Below are positions 27,173 to 34,701 of a stretch of 64,000 nt of DNA, one piece after another. Every line of letters begins with the position of its first letter. The stretch's first letter is position 1. Below the pieces are notes generated by a model. It was not told where the DNA came from and ran no database searches. It saw only the letters and a list, made by a program, of their open reading frames with translations. A program made the translations under genes and the position numbers. The stretch covers positions 1-64,000 of the forward strand of contig CAYPYG010000003.1 of the NCBI GenBank assembly GCA_964415175.1. Direction: 5' to 3'. The DNA is from UBA2231 sp964415175. Its GTDB lineage: Bacteria; Elusimicrobiota; Elusimicrobia; Elusimicrobiales; UBA9959.

Positions 27173-28246
27173 TCAGGACTTGTCGATGCCGATGTTCCTG
27201 AGGGCCTCTTCGGCCAGCACCCTGGTCGCCTTGCCGATGTCCCCGATGGAGCGGACCAGCGAGTCGTCGGCGTCCGCTCCTTCCGGCTCCGAGACCTCGA
27301 AACGGCGCATTTTGTCGGTGATGTCCAGCGCCAGGCGCAGGGCCTTGAGCCCCTTCTCGCCGCTGGGCGTCGGGGTCTTGGAGGTGCGGATGCAGTCTAT
27401 GAAATGGGTAAGCTCCTCGCGTATGGGCTGCTTGGACTCGAGCTTGGGGTAGGTTATCTCTATGTCCTTGAGCGTCTTTATGGTCGGGACCTTCTTGCGG
27501 TAGATCTTGAGCCGGGCGCTGACATAGTCCACGGAGATGTAGGCGTCCTGCTGGTAGACGCGCATGCGCCGGCTGGCCTCCATCGTGGCGCGGCTGGCGG
27601 TGACGTCGGCCACGCAGCCGTTGCGGAACTTTATGCGGGCGTTGGAGATGTCCTCGTGCGAGGAGAGCATGCTGGCGCCTATCGCCTCGAAGGATTCCAC
27701 CTCGGAGTCCATCATCGTCAGGAGGATGTCGAGGTCGTGTATCATCAGGTCCAGCGTGACGCCGGTGGCGGCGACGCGCGGGTCGAAGGGGCCGAGGCGC
27801 TCTATCGTTATATAGCGCGGGTTCTTTATGTGCTTGAGGGTCTCGACGACCGCGGGGTTGAAGCGCTCGGAATGTCCCACCTGCAGGACGACCTTCTTCT
27901 TCTCCGACATCTCGAGCAGCTTGCGGGCGCCCTCCTCGGAATTGGTGATCGGCTTCTCCATCAGGACGTGCACGCCGGCGCCCAGCGCCTTGAGCCCTAT
28001 TTCGGCGTGGTACTCGGTCGGGGCGGCCACGACCAGGGCGTCCACCTGCGGGAGGAGGTCGGCGTAGTCCTTGTAGGCGATGCAGTTGTACTGCCAGGCC
28101 AGGACCTGGGAACGGCGCAGGTTGGGGTCGGCCACGCCGACCAGTTCCACCCCGGGCATGGTGGAGAGGGTGCGGGTGTGGAAGCCGCCCAGCTTGCCGG
28201 CCCCTACGACGCCGAACCGCAGTTTTTTTGGTTGATTTTCCGCCAT
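27173..28246 (-). CDS. Gfo/Idh/MocA-family NAD(P)-dependent oxidoreductase of the lipid A cluster
   Basis: 357 residues. N-terminal Rossmann fold RFGVVGAGKLGGFHTRTL, then EKPITNS, the family EKP motif, and a C-terminal alpha/beta domain. A gene of this family between lpxI and lpxB is a recurrent arrangement that I recall from Geobacter-like lipid A operons, but its reaction there is not established to my knowledge. GnnA-like oxidation of UDP-GlcNAc is one possibility; a GnnB-type aminotransferase partner is not seen. The start at 28246 is set by AGGAG six nt upstream; an earlier in-frame Met lacks one. Confidence 0.75.
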   Translation of the reverse strand: MAENQPKKLRFGVVGAGKLGGFHTRTLSTMPGVELVGVADPNLRRSQVLAWQYNCIAYKDYADLLPQVDALVVAAPTEYHAEIGLKALGAGVHVLMEKPITNSEEGARKLLEMSEKKKVVLQVGHSERFNPAVVETLKHIKNPRYITIERLGPFDPRVAATGVTLDLMIHDLDILLTMMDSEVESFEAIGASMLSSHEDISNARIKFRNGCVADVTASRATMEASRRMRVYQQDAYISVDYVSARLKIYRKKVPTIKTLKDIEITYPKLESKQPIREELTHFIDCIRTSKTPTPSGEKGLKALRLALDITDKMRRFEVSEPEGADADDSLVRSIGDIGKATRVLAEEALRNIGIDKS

Positions 28247-28422
28247 CTTAAGCTCCTGGGCCCTTTTCAAAGGGAAAAACGATAGAAAAGCCCCCCGGGG
28301 AACGGGGCAGAGCTTTATTTTACAATAATAAGGGGCGGCGCGGCGAGGACCCCCTCGCCCGGCCGGGAACCGGCGCGGGGGCCGCTTTACTACCCCCGGT
28401 ACAAGGTGTACAATTGGAAGCG
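28247..28422. promoter_or_regulatory. Divergent promoter region between Gfo/Idh and B12-radical SAM genes
   Basis: 176 bp without a gene. Plus strand: TACAAT at 28409-28414, exactly 8 nt before the ATG at 28423 (leaderless geometry). Minus strand: an AT-rich patch TTATTATTGTAAAATAAAG around 28317-28335 offers -10 candidates. Between this patch and the Gfo/Idh start a C-rich/G-rich hairpin followed by TTTTCTATC (about 28280-28313, minus strand) looks like an attenuator, and CCCTTT/AAAGGG forms a second small hairpin. Confidence 0.4.
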
Positions 28423-29778
28423 ATGCGCGTCGCGTTCCTGCTCCCCCTGTTCCCGGAATTGCTGATCCGCCTGTCCGTCAGGGGCCGGGGGGATTTCCCG
28501 CTGGGCCTCGGCTATATGGCGGCCGCGCTCAGGCGCGAAGGACACGAGTCCGGGATATTCATCCCCGACGGCATACGGCTGGGGATGGAGAAGGTCTGGC
28601 GGGACCTCGCGGAGTTCAGACCGGACCTCCTCGGGCTTTCCGTGCTCACCCAGAACGTCATGGAGGCCGGGCGCGTCGCCAGGGAGGCGAAGCGGCGCCT
28701 GGGCTGCCCGGTCATCATGGGCGGTCCGCATCCCACCGCGCTGCCGCGCTCCACTCTGGAAGGCCTGCCGGAACTCGACGGCGTCATCTGCGGGGAGGCG
28801 GAGCTCTCCATGCTGGAGCTGGCCCGGGAGTTCGACAGGAGCGGCCGCGTGGACCTGGAGAAAGTGCCTGGCGCCGCTTACCTGAAGGACGGCCGCTTCT
28901 TCGCCAATCCGCGCCCCGAATTCATAAACGATCTCGATTCCCTGCCTCTTCCCGCGGCGGACCTTTACAGGTCCGAAAAGACCTCCTTCGGCAGCAGCAA
29001 GATCCTGACGAGCCGCGGCTGCCCGGGGCGCTGCAACTTCTGCGCCAATATCTGCATGGGCAAAAAGTTCCGGGCTCACAGCCCGGAGCGGGTGGTGGAG
29101 GAGATAGAGCGGCTGGTCCGGGAGAAGGGCACTTTCTTCCTGCAGATCTCCGACGATTGTTTCACCGCGGACGCGGCGCGGGTGCACCGGATCTGCGACC
29201 TCCTGATAGCCCGCAAGGTCAGGGTCTACTGGGACGCGGCCGGCAGGGTGAACACGCTGCAGGACGAGGCCCTGATCGTAAAGATGAAGAAGGCTGGCCT
29301 GGTACGCGTGGTCCTCGGCGTGGAGACCGGCAGTCAGGAGATCAGCGACCTGATGCGGAAGGGCACGACCCTGGAAATGGCCGAAAGATGCTGCGCCCTG
29401 CTCCGCAGGCACGGGATAGATATCTACACGTCCTTCATCCTGGGGGCGGAAGGCGAGACCCTGCGCACCATCCTGAAGACCGTGGCTTTTTCCTTCAGGC
29501 TGAAGCCGACCATCGCGTCCTATACGCCGCTCATCCCTTTCCCCGGCACACCGGTGTTCGAGAAGTATTACAAGGATTTCGACAGGCCCGATACCGACTG
29601 GACCAACTGGTGTTCGTTCGGCCCTTTCCGCCCCTGCGAACCCAGGCAGACCCGCCTTTCCTACATGACGCTGTGGCTATGCTCGGTGCTCGCGATGCTG
29701 TGCCACCTGCTCTACCCCCCGCAGATGCTGCGCCTGTTCCTGGCCTCCGTGAGGTTCGCGGCCATGACCCCCAGGTAG
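28423..29778 (+). CDS. B12-binding-domain radical SAM protein
   Basis: 451 residues. Residues 1-150 form a cobalamin-binding-like Rossmann domain (PLGLGYMAAALRREGHE, MGGPHPTALP). The radical SAM core begins ILTSRGCPGRCNFCAN with the CxxxCxxC cluster, followed by ISDDCFT and VVLGVETGSQEI, as in the BchE/P-methylase/RlmN-unlike class E family. The C-terminal part has two hydrophobic stretches around LWLCSVLAMLCHLLYPP. It probably methylates or rearranges a lipid or sugar. It is inserted head-to-head in the lipid A cluster on the opposite strand with its own promoter, so a lipid A or hopanoid-like lipid substrate is a guess only. Confidence 0.75.
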   Translation: MRVAFLLPLFPELLIRLSVRGRGDFPLGLGYMAAALRREGHESGIFIPDGIRLGMEKVWRDLAEFRPDLLGLSVLTQNVMEAGRVAREAKRRLGCPVIMGGPHPTALPRSTLEGLPELDGVICGEAELSMLELAREFDRSGRVDLEKVPGAAYLKDGRFFANPRPEFINDLDSLPLPAADLYRSEKTSFGSSKILTSRGCPGRCNFCANICMGKKFRAHSPERVVEEIERLVREKGTFFLQISDDCFTADAARVHRICDLLIARKVRVYWDAAGRVNTLQDEALIVKMKKAGLVRVVLGVETGSQEISDLMRKGTTLEMAERCCALLRRHGIDIYTSFILGAEGETLRTILKTVAFSFRLKPTIASYTPLIPFPGTPVFEKYYKDFDRPDTDWTNWCSFGPFRPCEPRQTRLSYMTLWLCSVLAMLCHLLYPPQMLRLFLASVRFAAMTPR

Positions 29779-29806
29779 GCGGGTGCGTCCGCCGGAAATC
29801 CGGCGA

Positions 29807-30655
29807 TCAGGGTCGTGAGAGCGGGTCGATGGCCGTGACGGCTATCCCCAGCTCCGCGGCGCGGGCGAGGAACTTTTCCATCTCGAGCACGAGGGTCGTG
29901 CCGGACTCGATGGCGAGGGTGTCGGCGCCGGCGGCGGCCATGGCTTCCAGCGTGGAGGTGCCCACGACGGGCAGGTCGAAGCGCATGTCCTGGCCGGGCC
30001 GCGCCACTTTCACCACCACCATGTCCTTCGGCGGTTTCCCGCCGGGCAGCAGGCGCGCGAAAATATCGCCGGCGCGCCTGATGCATTCGTCGGTGCCTTC
30101 CATGCCTTCGACGGCGACTATGGCGCCGCCGCGGGCCACCACGGTGAGCCCTATATCGAGGTCCGCGACGGTACGCGCGGCCTTCCAGCCGGCGGCTATG
30201 CTGCTCTCCCGGTCCTTATGCGGTTTCTTCTCCGTCAGCGGGCCGGGCTTGGGCAGGGAGGATTCCAGGAAAGTGGCGGAATTTATGACCTCTATGCCGT
30301 CTTTCGCCAGCTCGCCGGCTATGGCGGCGAAGATGGAGTTGGGCCGGCGGTCCCTGAGGGTCAGCAGGAGCCTGGCGGCGCGCAGGTCCGGCAGGAAGCC
30401 GCCGAAGATGGAGACATGCTCTATCTTGCCGGCCATAAGGACGCGGGTTACTCCGTGTTTTTTGAAGAACTCTATCGGGGCGGAAAGCTGGCCGAGCCGG
30501 AAATAGGCGAGTTCCTTGGAAAGTTTTTCCGCCTCCGGCGAGGTCATGCCGGAGAGCCCGGCCGTGATCACCTCGCAGCCGCGCGCGCGGGCCTCGCGGG
30601 CGAAGAGCAGCGGGAAGGTCCCGGCGCCGGCGATGAGCCCAATTTTCTCAGGCAT
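29807..30655 (-). CDS. lpxI: UDP-2,3-diacylglucosamine pyrophosphatase LpxI
   Basis: 282 residues, the DUF1009 family. It hydrolyses UDP-2,3-diacyl-GlcN to lipid X in species that lack LpxH. Visible landmarks are the start EKIGLIAGAGTFPLLFAREA, YFRLGQLSAPIEFFKKHGV, and the C-terminal domain with GLTVVARGGAIVAVEGMEGT and DLPVVGTSTLEAMAAAG. It overlaps the lpxA end by 8 bp and sits in the expected operon order. Confidence 0.9.
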   Translation of the reverse strand: MPEKIGLIAGAGTFPLLFAREARARGCEVITAGLSGMTSPEAEKLSKELAYFRLGQLSAPIEFFKKHGVTRVLMAGKIEHVSIFGGFLPDLRAARLLLTLRDRRPNSIFAAIAGELAKDGIEVINSATFLESSLPKPGPLTEKKPHKDRESSIAAGWKAARTVADLDIGLTVVARGGAIVAVEGMEGTDECIRRAGDIFARLLPGGKPPKDMVVVKVARPGQDMRFDLPVVGTSTLEAMAAAGADTLAIESGTTLVLEMEKFLARAAELGIAVTAIDPLSRP

Positions 30656-31451
30656 CGGCCACGTCCGCCGCGGCCGACCGGCGCGGGCGCGCTATGCCGC
30701 GTTTGGAGGATTCGACGAAGTCCAGCATCAGCGAAGCTTCCGGCGGCAGGTTCTCCGCGCGCAGCTTCGCCACGGCGTCCTTGAGCAGGAGGCCGCGGAA
30801 GAACAGGGTCCTGAAGACGTGCTTCACCGCCTTTATCTGCTCGCGCGTGAAGCCGTTGCGCTTCATGCCCACCAGATTGAGCGCGACCGGGCGGGCGCGG
30901 TCGCCCTGCGCGGTGACGTAGGGCAGTATGTCCTGGTTGGCCATGCCGCCGCCCGAGATCATCGCGAACTTGCCTATGCGGGTGAACTGGTGTATGCCGG
31001 CGAGGCCGCTGATCAGAGCCCTGTCGCCTATCTCCACGTGGCCGGCGGCCGAGGCGCAGTTGACCATTATGACGTTGTCGCCGACGCGGCCGTCGTGGCC
31101 GATGTGGGAATTGGCCATCAGCATGCAGCCGGAGCCCATCGTGGTCACGTCGGTATGCGCGCCGCGGTGCAGCGTGACGTTCTCGCGTATGACGTTGCGG
31201 TCGCCCATCACGAAGCGCTTGTGCTCGTTCTTGTAGGACCAGTCCTGGGGCGGCATGCCGACATAGGCGGCGCCGGTGAAAAGGTTGTCCCTGCCGACGG
31301 TGCAGAACTCGAAGATGCAGTGCGCGCCTATCTTCGTGCCGTCGCCTATCCGCACGTCCTCGCCTATGACCGTGTAGGGGCCTATCTCGACGTTCTCGCC
31401 TATCTGCGCCCCGGCGTCTATTATCGCCGTCGGGTGTATCTTGGTCGCCAT
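30648..31451 (-). CDS. lpxA: UDP-N-acetylglucosamine acyltransferase
   Basis: 267 residues, left-handed beta-helix of hexapeptide repeats starting IHPTAIIDAGAQIGENVEIG. It performs the first acyl transfer to UDP-GlcNAc. The catalytic-His region is SHIGHDGRVGDNVIM; LVGMKRNGFTREQI and the alpha-helical C-terminal domain (IKAVKHVFRTLFFRGL) match LpxA rather than LpxD. It lies between fabZ and lpxI. Confidence 0.93.
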   Translation of the reverse strand: MATKIHPTAIIDAGAQIGENVEIGPYTVIGEDVRIGDGTKIGAHCIFEFCTVGRDNLFTGAAYVGMPPQDWSYKNEHKRFVMGDRNVIRENVTLHRGAHTDVTTMGSGCMLMANSHIGHDGRVGDNVIMVNCASAAGHVEIGDRALISGLAGIHQFTRIGKFAMISGGGMANQDILPYVTAQGDRARPVALNLVGMKRNGFTREQIKAVKHVFRTLFFRGLLLKDAVAKLRAENLPPEASLMLDFVESSKRGIARPRRSAAADVADA

Positions 31452-31461
31452 CGGTCCTCCG

Positions 31462-31923
31462 TCAGTCCACCACGAAGATCATTTCGGCTTCGGCCGCGGG
31501 TTCGCCTTCGACGAAGGCGCGGCCGCTGACCTTGGCCATATGCCCTTTGAACCTGAGTATCTCCACATGGAGCTTGAGCACGTCGCCGGGCACCACCTGG
31601 CGGCGGAAGCGGGCCTTGTTGATGCCCGCGAAATAGGCGAACCTGCCTTTTATCTCCGGCAGGCCCATCAGCATGGCCGCCGAGGTCTGGGCCATGGCCT
31701 CCACTATCAGCACGCCGGGCAGGACCGGTTTCGTCGGGAAATGGCCGTGGAAGAAGAGCTCGTTGGCCGTGACGCATTTGACGCCGACCGCGCGCTTGTT
31801 CTCCTCTATCACCTCGACCCGGTCGATGAGCAGGAAGGGGTAGCGGTGCGGGATGGTCCGCAGGATCTCCTCGCAGCCGATCACGCGGCAGGGTCTGTAG
31901 GAGGGGGCTTTTTTGTCGTCCAT
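31462..31923 (-). CDS. fabZ: 3-hydroxyacyl-ACP dehydratase
   Basis: 153 residues from ATG 31923. Hot-dog fold dehydratase of fatty acid synthesis: IPHRYPFLLIDRV, the catalytic His in FHGHFPTKPVLPG and the catalytic Glu in LIVEAMAQTSAA. A GTG six bases upstream overlaps the lpxC stop (GTGA), but GAGG stands 5 nt before the ATG, so ATG 31923 is preferred. The fabZ-lpxA pairing links supply of hydroxyacyl-ACP with lipid A assembly. Confidence 0.92.
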   Translation of the reverse strand: MDDKKAPSYRPCRVIGCEEILRTIPHRYPFLLIDRVEVIEENKRAVGVKCVTANELFFHGHFPTKPVLPGVLIVEAMAQTSAAMLMGLPEIKGRFAYFAGINKARFRRQVVPGDVLKLHVEILRFKGHMAKVSGRAFVEGEPAAEAEMIFVVD

Positions 31924-31925
31924 GT

Positions 31926-32753
31926 TCACCTCGGGGCGTTCCTGAGCAGTTTAGCAAAATCGACGTTGTTGCGGTGGCCGGTCCGCTCCGCGCGCACGGA
32001 GGCCAGCAGCGGGACGCCGAGCAGGGCCAGGTCGCCCAGGAGGTCGAGCGCCTTGTGGCGCACGGGCTCGTCGGCGAAACGCGGTCCCCCCGCGCAGAGT
32101 ATACGGTCGCTCTCCACCAGCATCGCGTTCTCCAGCGAGCCGCCTTTGGCCAGTCCCGCGGCTTTGAGGCCGTCGAGCTCCTCGCGGAGGCCGAAGGTCC
32201 GGGCCGGGGCTATCTCGCGGAGGAAGGAGGGGGGGGTTATGTCCAGGGAGAGTTCGGTGCGGCCCAGCATGGGGTGGGGGTGGTCGAAGACGACGCGCAG
32301 GGAAAGCGAGTCCGCGGGAACGGCGCCGTAAAACGCCCCGCCGTCCCTGAATTCGACAGGGGCGGCCAGGGTCAGCGGGGATATTTCCTGGTCCGGCTTT
32401 TCCGCGACGCCCGCCGCGAGCATCGCCTCCGCGAAAGGGAGGGCCGACCCGTCCGCCGCCGGCGGTTCCGGGCCGTCCATCAGTACGTCGAGGTCATGCA
32501 CGCCGAGCGCGGCGCAGCAGGAGAGTATATGCTCGACGGTGTGCACGGTGCGTCCGCCGGAAGAGAGGTTCGTGCCGCGCACCGTGGACGAGACATGGTC
32601 GAGCAGCGCCGGTATGGGGGAGGAGCCGTCGGGCAGCAGGAAGCGCAGCCCCGTCGGGCCGGGCGCGGGCCTGAAGACGGCGCGGCAGGGCAGGCCCGTG
32701 TGCAGCCCGGTCCCGGCCACGGAGGCTTCGGCCTTAAGGGTTCTTCTTTTCAT
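31926..32753 (-). CDS. lpxC: UDP-3-O-acyl-N-acetylglucosamine deacetylase
   Basis: 275 residues; committed zinc-dependent step of lipid A synthesis. Zinc and catalytic motifs: HTVEHILSCCAALGVHD, MDGPEPPAADGSALPF, and RHKALDLLGDLALLG with the second His and Asp ligands, then the C-terminal HRNNVDFAKLL. Here LpxC and FabZ are separate genes, unlike the fused LpxC-FabZ of Bacteroidetes. It overlaps lpxD by 20 bp. Confidence 0.92.
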   Translation of the reverse strand: MKRRTLKAEASVAGTGLHTGLPCRAVFRPAPGPTGLRFLLPDGSSPIPALLDHVSSTVRGTNLSSGGRTVHTVEHILSCCAALGVHDLDVLMDGPEPPAADGSALPFAEAMLAAGVAEKPDQEISPLTLAAPVEFRDGGAFYGAVPADSLSLRVVFDHPHPMLGRTELSLDITPPSFLREIAPARTFGLREELDGLKAAGLAKGGSLENAMLVESDRILCAGGPRFADEPVRHKALDLLGDLALLGVPLLASVRAERTGHRNNVDFAKLLRNAPR

Positions 32754-33780
32754 CCCCGCGGCTTTTCCTCAGCCGCTTGAACTCGGCGTAGATCTCGGGG
32801 AGCCTGGAAAGGGCCGCCTCTATGCGCATGAATTCGCGCCGCGGCCGGCCCAGGGGGCCGAGCACGACGGAGCCTTCCGCCAGGTCCGCGATCACGCCGG
32901 TGCGGCCCATGACGACGGAGTTCGCGCCCACCTTGATGTGGTCGCTGAGCCCGGACTGGCCGGCTATCACGACATTGTCGCCTATCTCGGTGGACCCGGC
33001 GATGCCGGCCTGGGCGAGGATGAGGCAGTTCTTCCCGATTCTGACATTGTGGGCTATATGGACGAGATTGTCCAGCTTGGTCCCGTCGCCTATGACGGTG
33101 CGGTCCAGCGCGGCGCGGTCTATCGCGCAGTTGGCGCCTATCTCGACGTCGTCGCCTATTTCCACGACGCCCAGCTGGGGCACTTTTTCGTGCCGGCCGC
33201 CGGAGCGCACGTAACCGTAGCCGTCGGAGCCTATGACGGTACCGGAGTGGAGGACGGAGCGCTTTCCCACGGAACAGCGCGCCAGCACGGAGACCCCGGG
33301 GTGCAGCCGCGCTTCTTCGCCGATCGAGGCGCCGCGGCCCACGAAGCAGCCGGCGTCGAGCGAGGCGCGCGGGCCGACGACGGCCCCGTCCTCGACCACG
33401 CAGCAGGGGCCTATCCAGGCGTCCGGCGCCACGGAGGCCGAGGCGGCCACGACGGCCGACGGGTGAGTGCCGGAGCGGCGCGGCGGCGCCGTCTCCTTTT
33501 CAAGTTCCCTGAGCACCAGCGCGAAGGCGTAGCGGGGGTCCTTGACGTAGATGCGGGCGGGCCCGGGGCCGCCGGCCGCCGGGACGGCGGCCGCCTCGGG
33601 CAGCAGCACCGCCGCCGCGCGGCAGGACGCCAATAAGGCCGTTTTGTCGGCGGAGTCGAGGAAGGCGAGGTCATGGGGCCCCGCCCGTTCCGCGGGGCCG
33701 ACGCCGGTGACGGTCCGGCCGTCGCCGCCTTCCGCCCGTCCCCCGGTGAGGGCCGCTATCTCGGCGACCGTGAGGTTCAT
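32734..33780 (-). CDS. lpxD: UDP-3-O-acylglucosamine N-acyltransferase
   Basis: 348 residues. The N-terminal uridine-binding domain (MNLTVAEIAALTGGRAEGG, DLAFLDSADKTALL, YAFALVLREL) precedes hexapeptide repeats and the catalytic-His segment VHIAHNVRIGKNCLIL, then GQSGLSDHIKVG. This order distinguishes LpxD from LpxA. It adds the N-linked acyl chain. It overlaps the ompH gene by ATGA. Confidence 0.93.
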   Translation of the reverse strand: MNLTVAEIAALTGGRAEGGDGRTVTGVGPAERAGPHDLAFLDSADKTALLASCRAAAVLLPEAAAVPAAGGPGPARIYVKDPRYAFALVLRELEKETAPPRRSGTHPSAVVAASASVAPDAWIGPCCVVEDGAVVGPRASLDAGCFVGRGASIGEEARLHPGVSVLARCSVGKRSVLHSGTVIGSDGYGYVRSGGRHEKVPQLGVVEIGDDVEIGANCAIDRAALDRTVIGDGTKLDNLVHIAHNVRIGKNCLILAQAGIAGSTEIGDNVVIAGQSGLSDHIKVGANSVVMGRTGVIADLAEGSVVLGPLGRPRREFMRIEAALSRLPEIYAEFKRLRKSRGDEKKNP

Positions 33781-34661
33781 CGCCGTTCCCCTTCCCCGGG
33801 GTCCTCGAGTTTCTCCAGGAGTTTGCCCGTCAGGTCCACGGCGGCGTGGCCGAAAAGTATCGAGCGTTTGTCTATGACGACGCTGACCCCTTCGCTGACG
33901 GCCAGTTCCCGCAGCAGGAAGTAGATGCGTCCGAGTATCAGCTCGGTCTTCCGGGATTCCTGCTCCAGCAGGTCCTTCTCGGCCCGCCGCTGTTCGGTCC
34001 TCAGGGCGCTTTCGAGGCCCGCCAGCTCCTTCTCTTTGGCGGAGATGGCGGCCTCTATCTCCGGCACCGAGGTGGAAACGGACATCCTGAACTTGTCCAG
34101 GGCCATGGCCCCGACCCCGGGCATCTGTATGAGGGGCTGCTTCGGCGCCGCCGGATGGACGACGGGCTCCTGAGCGGGAGGGGGGGGCGCGGCGGCGGCG
34201 TCCCGCCCGGCCTCTTCGGTCGTCCCCGGCTGCATGCCCGGCAGCTGCGCCGCGCCGGCGGGGAGTTCCGCGCCCGCGGGCGCGGAAGAAGCCTGCGCCG
34301 GCTCCGCCGGGGGCGGCGTCCCGGTCCCGGCGGCCGCGGCGGTGGAGGCGGCGGGCGGCTGTTCTTCGCTGAAGAAAATGGGCAGGGCGGCGGCGAACTC
34401 GCGTTCCTGGCGCAGGCGGGAGATCTCCGCCCTGAGCGCGAAGATGCGCTTCCTGGCGTCGTCGAGCCCGGTCTCCCGCTTCTTCACTTCGGAAAGGAAC
34501 TCCTCCCGGGCGCCCGAGGTCCCGGAGTATTTGCGGAAGACGCGGTCCATGTCCACGTAGCCTATCGTTCCGGATTCCCCCCTGTTCTCCTCGAGCGAGA
34601 GCTCGAGCGCGCCCGCGCCGGGGGGCAGCAGGACCGCCAGGATGATCAATGCCGTTTTCAT
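33777..34661 (-). CDS. OmpH/Skp-like periplasmic chaperone with a large Ala/Pro-rich insert
   Basis: 294 residues with signal peptide MKTALIILAVLLPPGAGA. The family begins GTIGYVDMDRVFRKYSG and continues as helical coiled coil (residues 40-80); it resumes about residue 190 with EIEAAISAKEKELAGLESAL and ends in a short beta segment (GVSVVIDKRSILFG). Between the two arms lies a roughly 90-residue Ala/Pro/Gly-rich region, absent from ordinary Skp (about 160 residues). Skp traps unfolded outer-membrane proteins in the periplasm. Its place between bamA and lpxD is the classical one. Confidence 0.8.
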   Translation of the reverse strand: MKTALIILAVLLPPGAGALELSLEENRGESGTIGYVDMDRVFRKYSGTSGAREEFLSEVKKRETGLDDARKRIFALRAEISRLRQEREFAAALPIFFSEEQPPAASTAAAAGTGTPPPAEPAQASSAPAGAELPAGAAQLPGMQPGTTEEAGRDAAAAPPPPAQEPVVHPAAPKQPLIQMPGVGAMALDKFRMSVSTSVPEIEAAISAKEKELAGLESALRTEQRRAEKDLLEQESRKTELILGRIYFLLRELAVSEGVSVVIDKRSILFGHAAVDLTGKLLEKLEDPGEGERR

Positions 34662-34701
34662 ACTTTCATACCGCCTGTTCCGGCGCCGGCCGGTCTTTCG
34701 C

